From Pseudomonadota bacterium (GTDB taxonomy: Bacteria; SAR324; XYD2-FULL-50-16; JAHJRI01), in the NCBI GenBank assembly GCA_022360105.1, contig JAKSDL010000200.1, positions 1 to 20,200 on the forward strand: DNA of 20,200 nucleotides. The letters are read 5' to 3'. This document shows positions 1-6,985 of the stretch, in pieces; position 1 is the first letter of the stretch, and each line of letters starts with the position of its first letter. The position numbers and the translations under genes are program-made. The notes below the pieces were generated by a model. The model saw only the letters and a list, made by a program, of their open reading frames with translations, ran no database searches and was not told the DNA's origin.

Positions 1-35
1 AAACTCGACCTGGTGGATAGATCCGAAAGCATTGG

Positions 36-380
36 TCAGTCTTGAATGAAATCCTCTCTTAGCGGACTGAAGACATCAATCAGAATTCCATCCTCTAGGG
101 CAACAGCACCATGATCTACACCGGGGGGAATATAAAACCCATCTCCTGATTTGAGGATCTGTTGCTCGTTTCCAATGGTGACTTCAAATGAGCCTTCAAG
201 CACATAAGTGGTCTGACTATGTAAGTGATGGTGAATCGGTCCGACAGCCCCTTTGTCAAAGGCAACCTTGACCAGCATAATCTTCTCACCATAACCAAGA
301 ATCTTTCTTTTAAGGCCGGATCCAAGCTCTTCCCAAGGCATTTCAGAATCTTCGATAAACAAACTGCTTTGCTTTTTCAT
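36..380 (-). CDS. kdgF: KdgF-like cupin, unsaturated uronate ring-opening
   Basis: A single-domain cupin of 114 residues. KdgF proteins convert the 4,5-unsaturated monouronates released by alginate or pectin lyases to their linear keto form in the cytoplasm. The metal-site pattern H50, H52, Q56 (HHHLHSQTTYV) and H90 (GVDHG) is visible, and the end IDVFSPLREDF carries D102, F104 and R108, which match, as I recall, the catalytic residues of characterised KdgF. I chose ATG at 380 because GGGAT lies about 8 bases upstream; a GTG at 437 would add 19 low-complexity residues with no family match. There is no signal peptide. It is divergent from a FadR-type regulator and its promoter region is full of that regulator's putative half-sites. 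The family is clear; the exact substrate (alginate or pectin) is inferred from neighbours. Confidence 0.85.
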   Translation of the reverse strand: MKKQSSLFIEDSEMPWEELGSGLKRKILGYGEKIMLVKVAFDKGAVGPIHHHLHSQTTYVLEGSFEVTIGNEQQILKSGDGFYIPPGVDHGAVALEDGILIDVFSPLREDFIQD

Positions 381-456
381 AAGATGTATCCCGCTTGAAT
401 TATTACAATAAAAAAAATGAATATAGTCGATTTTCACCAGTTATAAGATAAAGTTG

Positions 457-525
457 AACCAATATAATTTGAATTTATAACCAAATTACAACCAAAAAAC
501 AACCAATAATATCTAGGTTGAACCT
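457..525. promoter_or_regulatory. Operator cluster, FadR-type half-sites, helically phased
   Basis: AACC cores start at 457, 479, 490, 501 and 521, spaced 22, 11, 11 and 20 bases, close to whole helical turns. Two are the full half-site AACCAAT (457-463, 501-507). The last forms a perfect palindrome AGGTTGAACCT (515-525). Bases 479-511 are three 11-base direct repeats beginning AACCAA. The core TTGGTTnAACCAA matches the TGGT-n-ACCA operators of FadR/GntR regulators, and such a gene lies next door. The binding protein is inferred. Confidence 0.6.
474..502 (-). promoter_or_regulatory. Candidate kdgF promoter
   Basis: On the minus strand, TTGTTT (502-497) and TATAAA (479-474) are separated by 17 bases, about 95 bases before the kdgF start. 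The -35/-10 spacer is covered by the tandem AACC half-sites, so repressor binding there would block it. The -35 is weak; the -10 matches 5 of 6. Confidence 0.4.
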
Positions 526-665
526 TTTAAGTTTCCATCAATTAAGTTTCTTGAAATTCAATTGTTATACTTCATAAGTAAGAAAAATATATATTTATAT
601 AACAAAAAGATAACTATAGTTTGTTTTTTTGAGATCAATATGCTCAGCAGGTAATCGACCAAATA
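526..665. other. AT-rich spacer between divergent genes
   Basis: The middle of the 443-base gap between kdgF and the regulator. It is very AT-rich with several TATA-like strings (for example around 586-602) but no convincing promoter pair, hairpin or small gene. The open frame that fills 629-817 starts at TTG, lacks a ribosome site and has no family resemblance. Confidence 0.5.
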
Positions 666-699
666 ATTGGTTGAATTCTTATTTGTATCCTGTTAAAAA
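666..699 (+). promoter_or_regulatory. Candidate regulator promoter with operator half-site
   Basis: TTGAAT (671-676) and TAAAAA (694-699) are separated by 17 bases. The half-site ATTGGTT (666-672) overlaps the -35 box, consistent with autoregulation. Both boxes are only partial matches. Confidence 0.35.
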
Positions 700-823
700 G
701 AAAGATAGTAAGTTGACCAGAGGGCCTATACCAATTTCCAGGTTGTCAGAAAGGATTTTGATCTTTTGTTCGATATGTAAGAAAATAGGTGCTATTCTTC
801 TATTAACCGATTATTGATTGGAT

Positions 824-1537
824 ATGACTGCCAAGAAACAAACGCCGCTGGAGTATTTAAGAAACCTGTTAGAGAGCAATCGGTTTCCACCTCAAAGCAA
901 ACTACCCACCGAACGCGAACTGTCGGAAGAACTTAATGTAAGTCGCTCTGAATTGAGGAAAGCTTTATTGGTTTTGGAAAGCGAAAATAAGATCTGGCGA
1001 AAAGTTGGGAAAGGCACCTTCACAGGTCCGCCGCCAAATTCAAACATTACATCCTTAAATGCCTCTGCGCTGGACGCGCCAACTTTAGCATTGTTCACAG
1101 AAAAAACAAATCCTACGGAAGTCATGGAGGTTCGCCTGATTCTGGAGCCAAGCATTGCTTTCATGTCCGCTCTGCGCTCAACTCCGGAAGACCATTCAGT
1201 CATGCTGGATTGTCATCGGAAAGCAGGTCCCACTGCTCTACCGGATGAATTTGAAAAATGGGACACAAAACTCCACTGGCATATTGCCCAGTCAACCCGC
1301 AACTCTCTATTGATATCCCTTTTTAATCTCGTGAACAATTTACGCGAAGACAGGATTTGGGGATTATTAAAAGCCAAAACCATGTCTCCCGAACATCAAA
1401 AGACATACGAAAAATTCCACGGTGATTTAGTCGATTCAATTATAAACCGCGATGCGACAGCAGCCCGCGAAATCATGCACGCACACCTGGAAATGGTGCA
1501 AAAAAACATGCTTCGATCCTTCAGCTCCTTTCATTGA
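824..1537 (+). CDS. FadR-subfamily GntR transcription regulator
   Basis: A one-component regulator of 237 residues. The N-terminal winged helix (about residues 6-68) has the GntR signature: LPTERELSEELNVSRSELRKAL, then a wing with GKGTF. The C-terminal all-helical FCD domain (about 95-230) carries the family metal/ligand residues D147, H151, H199 and H221 (numbered from ATG 824). FadR-type regulators commonly sense uronates or organic acids and control their catabolic operons. An in-frame TTG at 818 overlaps the preceding stop; ATG 824 is preferred, though neither has a clear Shine-Dalgarno site. It lies between divergent kdgF and the importer operon, and palindromic TTGGTTnAACCAA sites stand before all three units. 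The effector is probably a product of alginate-type breakdown; that is inference. No terminator is visible downstream. Confidence 0.88.
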   Translation: MTAKKQTPLEYLRNLLESNRFPPQSKLPTERELSEELNVSRSELRKALLVLESENKIWRKVGKGTFTGPPPNSNITSLNASALDAPTLALFTEKTNPTEVMEVRLILEPSIAFMSALRSTPEDHSVMLDCHRKAGPTALPDEFEKWDTKLHWHIAQSTRNSLLISLFNLVNNLREDRIWGLLKAKTMSPEHQKTYEKFHGDLVDSIINRDATAAREIMHAHLEMVQKNMLRSFSSFH

Positions 1538-1683
1538 TCAATTTACTCTTCCCCCGGCCTGCTAATCCGTCCTTTTGCATTTGAATTCTCTGCTTGATCC
1601 CTCAATGTACGTCACAGTATCGTTATAATGAAATACCCCTTTTACAGACAGCCGGGTAGCATCCTTCCTTTCCGATCTATGTT

Positions 1684-1830
1684 TCAAGCTTCCCCTTTCA
1701 CGACCCGGAATCCGAACATAACCGCTGTCGGTTGATTGAATGCGGGATCAAGTCCTATCAGCGCTCTATTAACGCGAAGTTTTGTATAATTCTGCTCACA
1801 AATAGCAGGGTGGCCCTGAATCAATGTCAT
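1684..1830 (-). pseudogene. C-terminal remnant of FGE-sulfatase (SUMF1-like) gene
   Basis: The minus strand reads 48 codons ending PAFNQPTAVMFGFRVVKG-E-A-stop. The GFRVV ending is the hallmark C-terminus of formylglycine-generating-enzyme/SUMF1 domains, which activate sulfatases or act as related oxidoreductase-like modules. An in-frame stop sits directly before the first ATG (1830), so the other ~200-300 residues of the family are missing. The hairpin repeat at 1855-1924 starts 25 bases upstream, at or near the breakpoint. The first ~15 residues do not look like the family. Recognition rests on roughly 30 residues, so it is moderately certain. Confidence 0.45.
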
Positions 1831-1854
1831 TTAGTTCGGGCAGTTCAACCAGGA

Positions 1855-1924
1855 TGTCATTCTGAACGTTAGTGAAGAATCTCTCGGGACTCTGACAGAT
1901 CCTTCACTTTCGTTCAGGATGGCA
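1855..1924. repeat. Long imperfect inverted repeat (dispersed hairpin)
   Basis: Arms 1855-1882 and 1897-1924 (28 bases each) pair with five mismatches around a 14-base loop. The arms carry the TGTCATTCTGAACG...GTGAAGAATCT type of sequence that I recall as a common extragenic palindromic repeat in many environmental genomes. There is no T-run after the stem, so a simple terminator is unlikely. Confidence 0.7.
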
Positions 1925-2032
1925 AGCAGTCCCGATCTTTTCCAGGTCGCTGTAAGGTTAGCAGACTGTGTTGTAATAAGAATTTTGGCCATCATACCCA
2001 GCTTTTGATTTGCTAAATGAAAGGCTATCCTC

Positions 2033-2192
2033 AACCAATTCATGGAAATGAGTGTTATTGGTTATAAAAAAACTAAGTGTTCTAAAAACTAATTTAACTT
2101 TAAACATTTGAAATAATATATATTGTATAACTAGCCATACACATCAATTCAACCAATCTTAAAAATCTGTTGACATGTAATAAATATTGGTT
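2033..2192. promoter_or_regulatory. Accessory operator half-sites upstream of importer
   Basis: Four copies of the 7-base half-site: AACCAAT at 2033-2039 and 2151-2157, ATTGGTT at 2057-2063 and 2186-2192. The last falls between the -35 and -10 of the importer promoter. Each lacks a well-matched second arm. Together with the full palindrome at 2206 they suggest cooperative or looping control. Confidence 0.5.
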
Positions 2193-2198
2193 TAGCTT
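2170..2198 (+). promoter_or_regulatory. Importer operon promoter
   Basis: A consensus -35 TTGACA (2170-2175), 17-base spacer and weak -10 TAGCTT (2193-2198). Transcription would start near 2205, right at the full operator palindrome, leaving a leader of about 180 bases. Confidence 0.5.
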
Positions 2199-2205
2199 TT
2201 CAAAA

Positions 2206-2220
2206 ATTGGTTGAACCAAT
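2206..2220. promoter_or_regulatory. Full operator palindrome ATTGGTTGAACCAAT
   Basis: Perfect 7-1-7 dyad just downstream of the predicted transcription start, the classical place for a repressor roadblock. It is the best copy of the motif in the window and its core TGGTTGAACCA fits FadR/GntR operators. The likely binder is the regulator at 824-1537. Confidence 0.7.
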
Positions 2221-2384
2221 CAAACATGCTCAAATAAAACCGCTGCATCACTTCAAAGCATGTGGAGGTAGCATAGAGCTTTATCCCAAAAAAATCGCCT
2301 TTTTCAGAGATACTTAACGCTTGAAATAGCTAGTTTTATCCAACCAGCTACTTCCAAAAAACTGATTTTCGAAATGGAGGGAAC
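2221..2384 (+). other. 5' leader of the importer operon
   Basis: Untranslated leader of about 164 bases. A hairpin at 2327-2350 (TAGCT-a-GTT paired with AAC-c-AGCTA, loop TTATCC) lies about 25 bases before the strong Shine-Dalgarno GGAGG (2376-2380). A second GGAGG near 2262 has no usable start codon after it. I see no known riboswitch. Confidence 0.35.
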
Positions 2385-3485
2385 ATGCCGGGCGTAATGC
2401 TTGATAAGATCGTAAAACGATTTGGATCTGTCCAGGTTGTACATGGCATCGACCTGGAGATTGCCCCGCAAGAATTTGTCGTTTTAGTTGGCCCATCGGG
2501 CTGTGGCAAGTCGACAACCCTGCGAATGATTGCCGGTCTTGAAGAAATATCCGAAGGCACGCTCACTATTGATGACCACGTTATGAACCACATTGCGCCG
2601 AAAGACCGCGATGTTGCAATGGTGTTCCAGAACTACGCACTTTATCCTCACTTGAATGTAGCAGACAATATTTCTTTCGGTCTGAAGATTCGCAAGATTC
2701 CAAAACGTGAAATTGCCACATCCATTGCTGAGGTTGCTGAAATTTTAAGTTTAACGGACTACCTTGACCGTCGCCCGTCCGATCTTTCCGGCGGTCAGCG
2801 TCAACGCGTTGCTATGGGAAGAGCGATAGTCCGTCACCCAAATGTGTTCCTATTTGACGAACCGCTATCAAACCTCGATGCCAAACTGCGTACCCAAATG
2901 CGTGCGGAAATCAAACATTTACACAACCGACTTGGAGTTACCAGTATTTATGTGACTCACGATCAGGTCGAAGCTATGACTTTGGCCGATCGCATCGTAG
3001 TGATGAACGATGGTCGTATCGAACAGATCGGCATTCCAATGGACTTGTTTAACCATCCGGTGAACACCTTCGTGGCAGGATTCATTGGCTCGCCTCCCAT
3101 GAACCAGTTCAAAGCTGTAGTCGGAAGTGATGACAATGGTCCGACTATCGAATTCGCAGGTACTTCGATTCGCAGTCCTAGGTTGAAAGAGCTCCAAAAC
3201 TCGATCGGTCGAAAAGTGACCGTGGGTATTCGGCCTGAACATGCTTCCATAAAACCGATTGATGGCGGTGGTGAAATTCCAATTGAGCTTGACCTGATTG
3301 AGCCACTAGGCTCCGAGGCACTGCTGCACGCTCATATCGGCGAAATACCCTTCGTGGCCAAGGCTGAAACACATGGTGACATTGGACATCTGAACGATGT
3401 CAAAAAACTACACGTTAATTTAGATCTAATCAAAATTTTCGACGGCGAAACCGGGTTAGCCTACGGACAACCGAAGGCAGCTTAA
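2385..3485 (+). CDS. Sugar ABC importer ATPase (AlgS/UgpC/MsmK type)
   Basis: Cytoplasmic ATPase of a carbohydrate importer, 366 residues, normal for the family. All ABC motifs are present: Walker A GPSGCGKST (36-44), Q-loop Q82, signature LSGGQ (134-138), Walker B VFLFDE (154-159), D-loop SNLD (162-165) and switch histidine H192 in THDQ. The C-terminal part (about 235-366) is the TOBE/OB regulatory region of MalK-like ATPases. The start has the strong site GGAGG four bases away (2376-2380). It is first in an operon with two permeases and a binding protein, and would drive uptake of oligosaccharides. In Sphingomonas A1 the equivalent subunit is AlgS; assigning the alginate substrate rests on the gene set, not on this protein alone. 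Confidence 0.93.
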   Translation: MPGVMLDKIVKRFGSVQVVHGIDLEIAPQEFVVLVGPSGCGKSTTLRMIAGLEEISEGTLTIDDHVMNHIAPKDRDVAMVFQNYALYPHLNVADNISFGLKIRKIPKREIATSIAEVAEILSLTDYLDRRPSDLSGGQRQRVAMGRAIVRHPNVFLFDEPLSNLDAKLRTQMRAEIKHLHNRLGVTSIYVTHDQVEAMTLADRIVVMNDGRIEQIGIPMDLFNHPVNTFVAGFIGSPPMNQFKAVVGSDDNGPTIEFAGTSIRSPRLKELQNSIGRKVTVGIRPEHASIKPIDGGGEIPIELDLIEPLGSEALLHAHIGEIPFVAKAETHGDIGHLNDVKKLHVNLDLIKIFDGETGLAYGQPKAA

Positions 3486-3501
3486 GCATGGAGTTTATAG
3501 C

Positions 3502-4425
3502 GTGAAAGGTTTCAAAAAAATCATCTGGCTCCGGAATCATTTTAGGCGCGAGTGGCAAATTTATGTTCTGTTGGCACCAACAATCATTTGGTTTCTCGTT
3601 TTTCTATACAAGCCGATGTACGGACTTCAGATTGCCTTTAAGGATTATAGTATATTCCTTGGCATCGAAGGTAGCCCCTGGATTGGATTCGAACATTTTC
3701 AGACCCTTTTTACGAGTGAACAGTTTGTACGGGCCGTCTGGAACACAATAAAAATTAGTGCTCTCACCCTTCTATTTGGTTTCCCTGCGCCTATTATTCT
3801 GGCGTTGATGTTCAACGAAGTCCTTAATCAAGCCTACAAGAAGACGACTCAAACAATGGTATATCTACCGCATTTCGTCTCTACGGTGATTATTGCGGGC
3901 ATCGTGATCACGGCTTTCTCACCCTCAGCGGGTATTGTCAACACTGTGTTGAGTTGGCTGGGAATAGAGCCCGCATATTTCCTGACCAAACCCGAATGGT
4001 TCCGACCCATCTTCATAGGAACAGGGATTTGGCAAGAAGCCGGGTTCCAATCGATTGTGTTTCTTGCTGCCATCGCGGGCGTCAATCCGTCTCTTTATGA
4101 AAGCGCTGTGATTGATGGCGCTTCCCGCCTGCAAATGATGTTTAAGATCACCATCCCTTCTATTATGCCGACAATCATTATCATGCTGATCATCCGAATT
4201 GGAAACCTGATGGAAGTCAGCTTTGAGTTAATCATCTTATTGTACCAGCCGGCGACTTATTCCACTGCGGATGTCGTTAACACCTTTATTTATCGTCAGG
4301 GTCTCCAGGGTGGTCAATATGATATGGCAGCGGCTGCCGGGTTGTTTAATGCGGTTGTAGCGTTTGTTCTGGTTCTGACTGCGAACGCAATCTCAAAACG
4401 TTTCTCTAAAACTTCGCTGTGGTGA
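3502..4425 (+). CDS. Oligosaccharide ABC permease 1 (LplB/AlgM1 type)
   Basis: Inner-membrane permease of 307 residues with about six hydrophobic segments. The EAA loop that docks on the ATPase is seen near residues 199-222 as YESAVIDGASRLQMMFKITI with a following P. The N-terminus (about 1-20, rich in K and R) is cytoplasmic. It belongs to the LplB group of binding-protein-dependent permeases, which includes AlgM1 and importers of rhamnogalacturonan and other complex oligosaccharides. The start is GTG 3502 with GGAG (3490-3493) eight bases away; the gap from the ATPase gene is 16 bases. It would form a heterodimer with the next gene product. Confidence 0.9.
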   Translation: MKGFKKIIWLRNHFRREWQIYVLLAPTIIWFLVFLYKPMYGLQIAFKDYSIFLGIEGSPWIGFEHFQTLFTSEQFVRAVWNTIKISALTLLFGFPAPIILALMFNEVLNQAYKKTTQTMVYLPHFVSTVIIAGIVITAFSPSAGIVNTVLSWLGIEPAYFLTKPEWFRPIFIGTGIWQEAGFQSIVFLAAIAGVNPSLYESAVIDGASRLQMMFKITIPSIMPTIIIMLIIRIGNLMEVSFELIILLYQPATYSTADVVNTFIYRQGLQGGQYDMAAAAGLFNAVVAFVLVLTANAISKRFSKTSLW

Positions 4426-4435
4426 GGGCAATACA

Positions 4436-5317
4436 ATGGCAAACATGAACCTTTATTCCCGTGGCGATAAGCTTTTTGTGCGAATCAATATTATACTGGT
4501 AGGTATTTTTGCGATCTCGACTTTATATCCGTTCATTTATATTGCTGCAGTCTCGTTTAGTTCGGGTTTTGCTGCAAGGGCAGGCACGGTGGTAATGACA
4601 CCGGTCGATATGACAATTGCCGCTTATAAACATGTTCTGCTTGATCCGCATTTCTGGAATTCCTACAAGAATACCTTCATTTTTACGATCGGCGGGACAA
4701 TTACGAGCTTAGCTATAATTATTCCAGGCGCTTATGCCTTATCACGGCCACAACTCATTGGTCGACGTTTTTTTAACCTGTTCGTCGCTTTCACAATGTG
4801 GTTCAACGCCGGTCTTATTCCTTTTTTCATAAACATGCGTGATCTTGGTCTGCTCGACAGCTATTTTGGTATTATCATTGGGTTTGCCGTCAATGCGTTT
4901 AATGTCATCCTCTTGAGGAATTTCTTCGAGAGCATTCCACAGAGCTTTGAAGAAGCGGCCAGGATGGATGGTGCCAATGACTTTCAGGTACTTTGGAGAG
5001 TCTTCATACCATTATCCAGACCCGCAATTGCAACTATCACACTCTTTTGTATTGTTTCACGCTGGAACGGGTTTTTCTGGGCAATGGTGTTGTTGCAAAG
5101 TGAGGAGAAAATTCCCCTTCAGGTTTTCCTGCGCCACAAGATTGCTACCCTGTCGGATGACAATGAGTTCTCGGCCACACTGGTTAATGCGCCGTACAGC
5201 GTAGAGACTGTGACCGCAGCAATCATCATGTGTTCGATCATTCCTGTGTTGATTTTTTATCCGTTCATCCAGAAATACTTCGAAAAGGGCATCCTTCTCG
5301 GAGGTGTTAAGGAGTAA
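4436..5317 (+). CDS. Oligosaccharide ABC permease 2 (YtcP/AlgM2 type)
   Basis: Second permease, 293 residues, with six predicted membrane spans and the EAA motif EEAARMDGANDFQVLWRVF near residues 171-190. It is of the YtcP/AraQ-like type that pairs with LplB-type permeases; AlgM2 of Sphingomonas is in the same group. The start ATG follows GAGGG (4424-4428), which overlaps the stop of permease 1, so translation of the two is probably coupled. The C-terminus ends in the usual short ...FEKGILLGGVKE tail. No odd features. Confidence 0.9.
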   Translation: MANMNLYSRGDKLFVRINIILVGIFAISTLYPFIYIAAVSFSSGFAARAGTVVMTPVDMTIAAYKHVLLDPHFWNSYKNTFIFTIGGTITSLAIIIPGAYALSRPQLIGRRFFNLFVAFTMWFNAGLIPFFINMRDLGLLDSYFGIIIGFAVNAFNVILLRNFFESIPQSFEEAARMDGANDFQVLWRVFIPLSRPAIATITLFCIVSRWNGFFWAMVLLQSEEKIPLQVFLRHKIATLSDDNEFSATLVNAPYSVETVTAAIIMCSIIPVLIFYPFIQKYFEKGILLGGVKE

Positions 5318-5345
5318 TTCACAAAATCTATTTATGGAGGATATT

Positions 5346-6917
5346 ATGCAAAAACTAACTTTTTCGGTGTTATTGCTAGCCAGCTTGATGGTAGCACCAA
5401 CCGCCCTGGCAGATAGTCCTTTGCAGATTGTGAAAAAACCGCTGAAACTTTCGGTTCAATTGAATCACGCGCGATATCCGCGCTACAAGGAAAGCTGGCC
5501 TGTCGAACAGGCGGCCCGCGCCATGACCAACATCCACCTCATCGATGCGACGGTGGGCTCAAATACCAGGAGCGCTGATAGCGAAAACACCGGTCGAACT
5601 GAAGCGTTAAACCTGATGCTCGCAACAGGGAAAATCCCGGATATCGTTGGTTCAAGCCGTCTTAAAGGCTTCGTAAACCAGTATGGTCCCGAGGGTGCCT
5701 TTCTTCCGCTTAATGACTTGATTGAAAAGCACGCACCGTACCTGAGAGCATTTTTTAAAGCCAGACCACACCTCAAATCTGCAATCTCGGCGGCAGATGG
5801 AAACATGTACTACATCCCATACCTGCCTGATGGAAAGTACGGCCGTGCCTATTTTATCCGTTACGACTGGCTTAAAAAGCTGGGACTCAAAGTCCCACAA
5901 ACGGTTCATGAGGTTAAATCCGTATTGGAAGCCTTTCGTGATCGTGACCCCAATGGAAACGGCCTCAAAGATGAAGTCCCTTATTTTGCGAGGCAGTGGC
6001 CCGAACTGATCCGTCTAGTGACCCTGTGGGACGGACGATCCTCTGGTTCTGACACCTATCATGACTTTTATGTTGATAAAGGCAAGCTTAAACACCCTTA
6101 TGCAGGTAAAGGTTATCGCGAAGGTATCAAGAACCTGGCACAATGGTATGCGGAAAAGTTGATCGATGTAGAAATCTTTACTCGCGGTGCCAGCTCCCGA
6201 GAATATCTTCTGTCAAAAAACCTTGGTGGTATGACTCACGACTGGTTTGCCTCGACCTCAGGTTACAATACGACCTTGCAAAGCAAAATTGAAGGATTCG
6301 AGTTTAAAGCATTTGCACCACCAGCCTCTATTTCAGGCAAACGCATCGAAGAACATCGACGTATCCCGATTAAGCCTGACGGCTGGGCAATCGGTGCCAA
6401 AAATAAACATCCGGTTGAAACTATCAAATATTTCGATTTCTGGTTTTCACCGAAAGGCCGTCGTCTTGCAAACTTTGGTGTAGAAGGTCAGCAATACACC
6501 ATGGTTAATGGTAAGCCTCAATTCACTGAGGAGTTCCTTACCAATGGTAAGCCGGTCAACAACCAGCTTTATGAGATCGGGGCACAAATTCACGGCCGTG
6601 GTTACTTTCAGGATTACGAATATGAGCGTCAATGGTCAAATAAATACGCTCTCGAAGGGATTGCACTTTATGATAAAGGCGATTATCTGATCGATCAGTT
6701 CTTGGGTGTCGCATTCAACAAGAAAGAGCAGAGGGTTTATGATCGATATTGGCCGTCTATTCGTGACTATATGCTGGAACGCCAGCAGTCATGGATTTTG
6801 GGTAACGGAAATGTCGAAGCCGATTGGAAAAAATATATTTCCCAACTCAACAAGATGGGGCTGAACAAAGTGCTTACAGTGATGCAATCTGCCTATGATC
6901 GCCAGTACGGCAGTTAA
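5346..6917 (+). CDS. Periplasmic oligosaccharide-binding protein (AlgQ-like)
   Basis: Solute-binding protein of 523 residues in the large LplA/AlgQ class. A Sec signal peptide ends at ALA|D (about residue 22); there is no lipobox cysteine, so it is soluble in the periplasm. An EF-hand-like loop DPNGNGLKDE (201-210) with D201, N203, N205, D209 and E210 closely matches the calcium site I recall in the alginate-binding proteins AlgQ1/AlgQ2. The start ATG 5346 has GGAGG (5336-5340); an in-frame ATG at 5304 inside the permease gene is rejected because it would mask the signal peptide. It hands oligosaccharides to the two permeases. A terminator hairpin directly follows, so it may be expressed more than the lyase behind it. 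Confidence 0.9.
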   Translation: MQKLTFSVLLLASLMVAPTALADSPLQIVKKPLKLSVQLNHARYPRYKESWPVEQAARAMTNIHLIDATVGSNTRSADSENTGRTEALNLMLATGKIPDIVGSSRLKGFVNQYGPEGAFLPLNDLIEKHAPYLRAFFKARPHLKSAISAADGNMYYIPYLPDGKYGRAYFIRYDWLKKLGLKVPQTVHEVKSVLEAFRDRDPNGNGLKDEVPYFARQWPELIRLVTLWDGRSSGSDTYHDFYVDKGKLKHPYAGKGYREGIKNLAQWYAEKLIDVEIFTRGASSREYLLSKNLGGMTHDWFASTSGYNTTLQSKIEGFEFKAFAPPASISGKRIEEHRRIPIKPDGWAIGAKNKHPVETIKYFDFWFSPKGRRLANFGVEGQQYTMVNGKPQFTEEFLTNGKPVNNQLYEIGAQIHGRGYFQDYEYERQWSNKYALEGIALYDKGDYLIDQFLGVAFNKKEQRVYDRYWPSIRDYMLERQQSWILGNGNVEADWKKYISQLNKMGLNKVLTVMQSAYDRQYGS

Positions 6918-6927
6918 TCTCTCTCCT

Positions 6928-6973
6928 GTGCCGCTCGCTGAGGTTTCTTGCGGGCGGTACGTGTTTTTGTTTT
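6928..6973 (+). terminator. Rho-independent terminator/attenuator inside operon
   Basis: An 11-bp stem (6928-6938 with 6950-6960, two G-U pairs, GC-rich) with an 11-base loop is followed by GTGTTTTTGTTTT. It lies between the binding protein and the lyase, only 12 bases before the lyase start. I see no new promoter for the lyase, so lyase expression would depend on read-through. Confidence 0.75.
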
Positions 6974-6985
6974 AATGTTAAGATC

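Larger units (their letters stand above)
1538..2032. other. Gene-free gap with gene debris and a hairpin repeat
   Basis: First part of an 847-base gap without an intact gene. It holds a short formylglycine-enzyme-like 3' remnant (1684-1830, minus) and a dispersed-type hairpin repeat (1855-1924). Bases 1538-1683 and 1925-2032 show nothing I can identify. Confidence 0.5.

Noticed and set aside
381..437. Upstream GTG start adding 19 residues to KdgF-like cupin
   Set aside because: No ribosome site, residues do not look like the family, and ATG 380 has GGGAT at good spacing.
479..511. Short CRISPR-like tandem repeats
   Set aside because: Repeats are 11 bases with no spacers and no cas genes; operator array explains them better.
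629..817. 62-codon frame before the regulator
   Set aside because: TTG start, no ribosome site, no recognisable protein; lies in promoter DNA with an operator half-site.
1831..2043. 70-codon minus-strand frame in the gap
   Set aside because: It is largely the translation of the 1855-1924 inverted repeat, so an artefact.
5304..5345. Earlier in-frame ATG for the binding protein
   Set aside because: Overlaps the permease gene, hides the signal peptide, and ATG 5346 has a perfect GGAGG.
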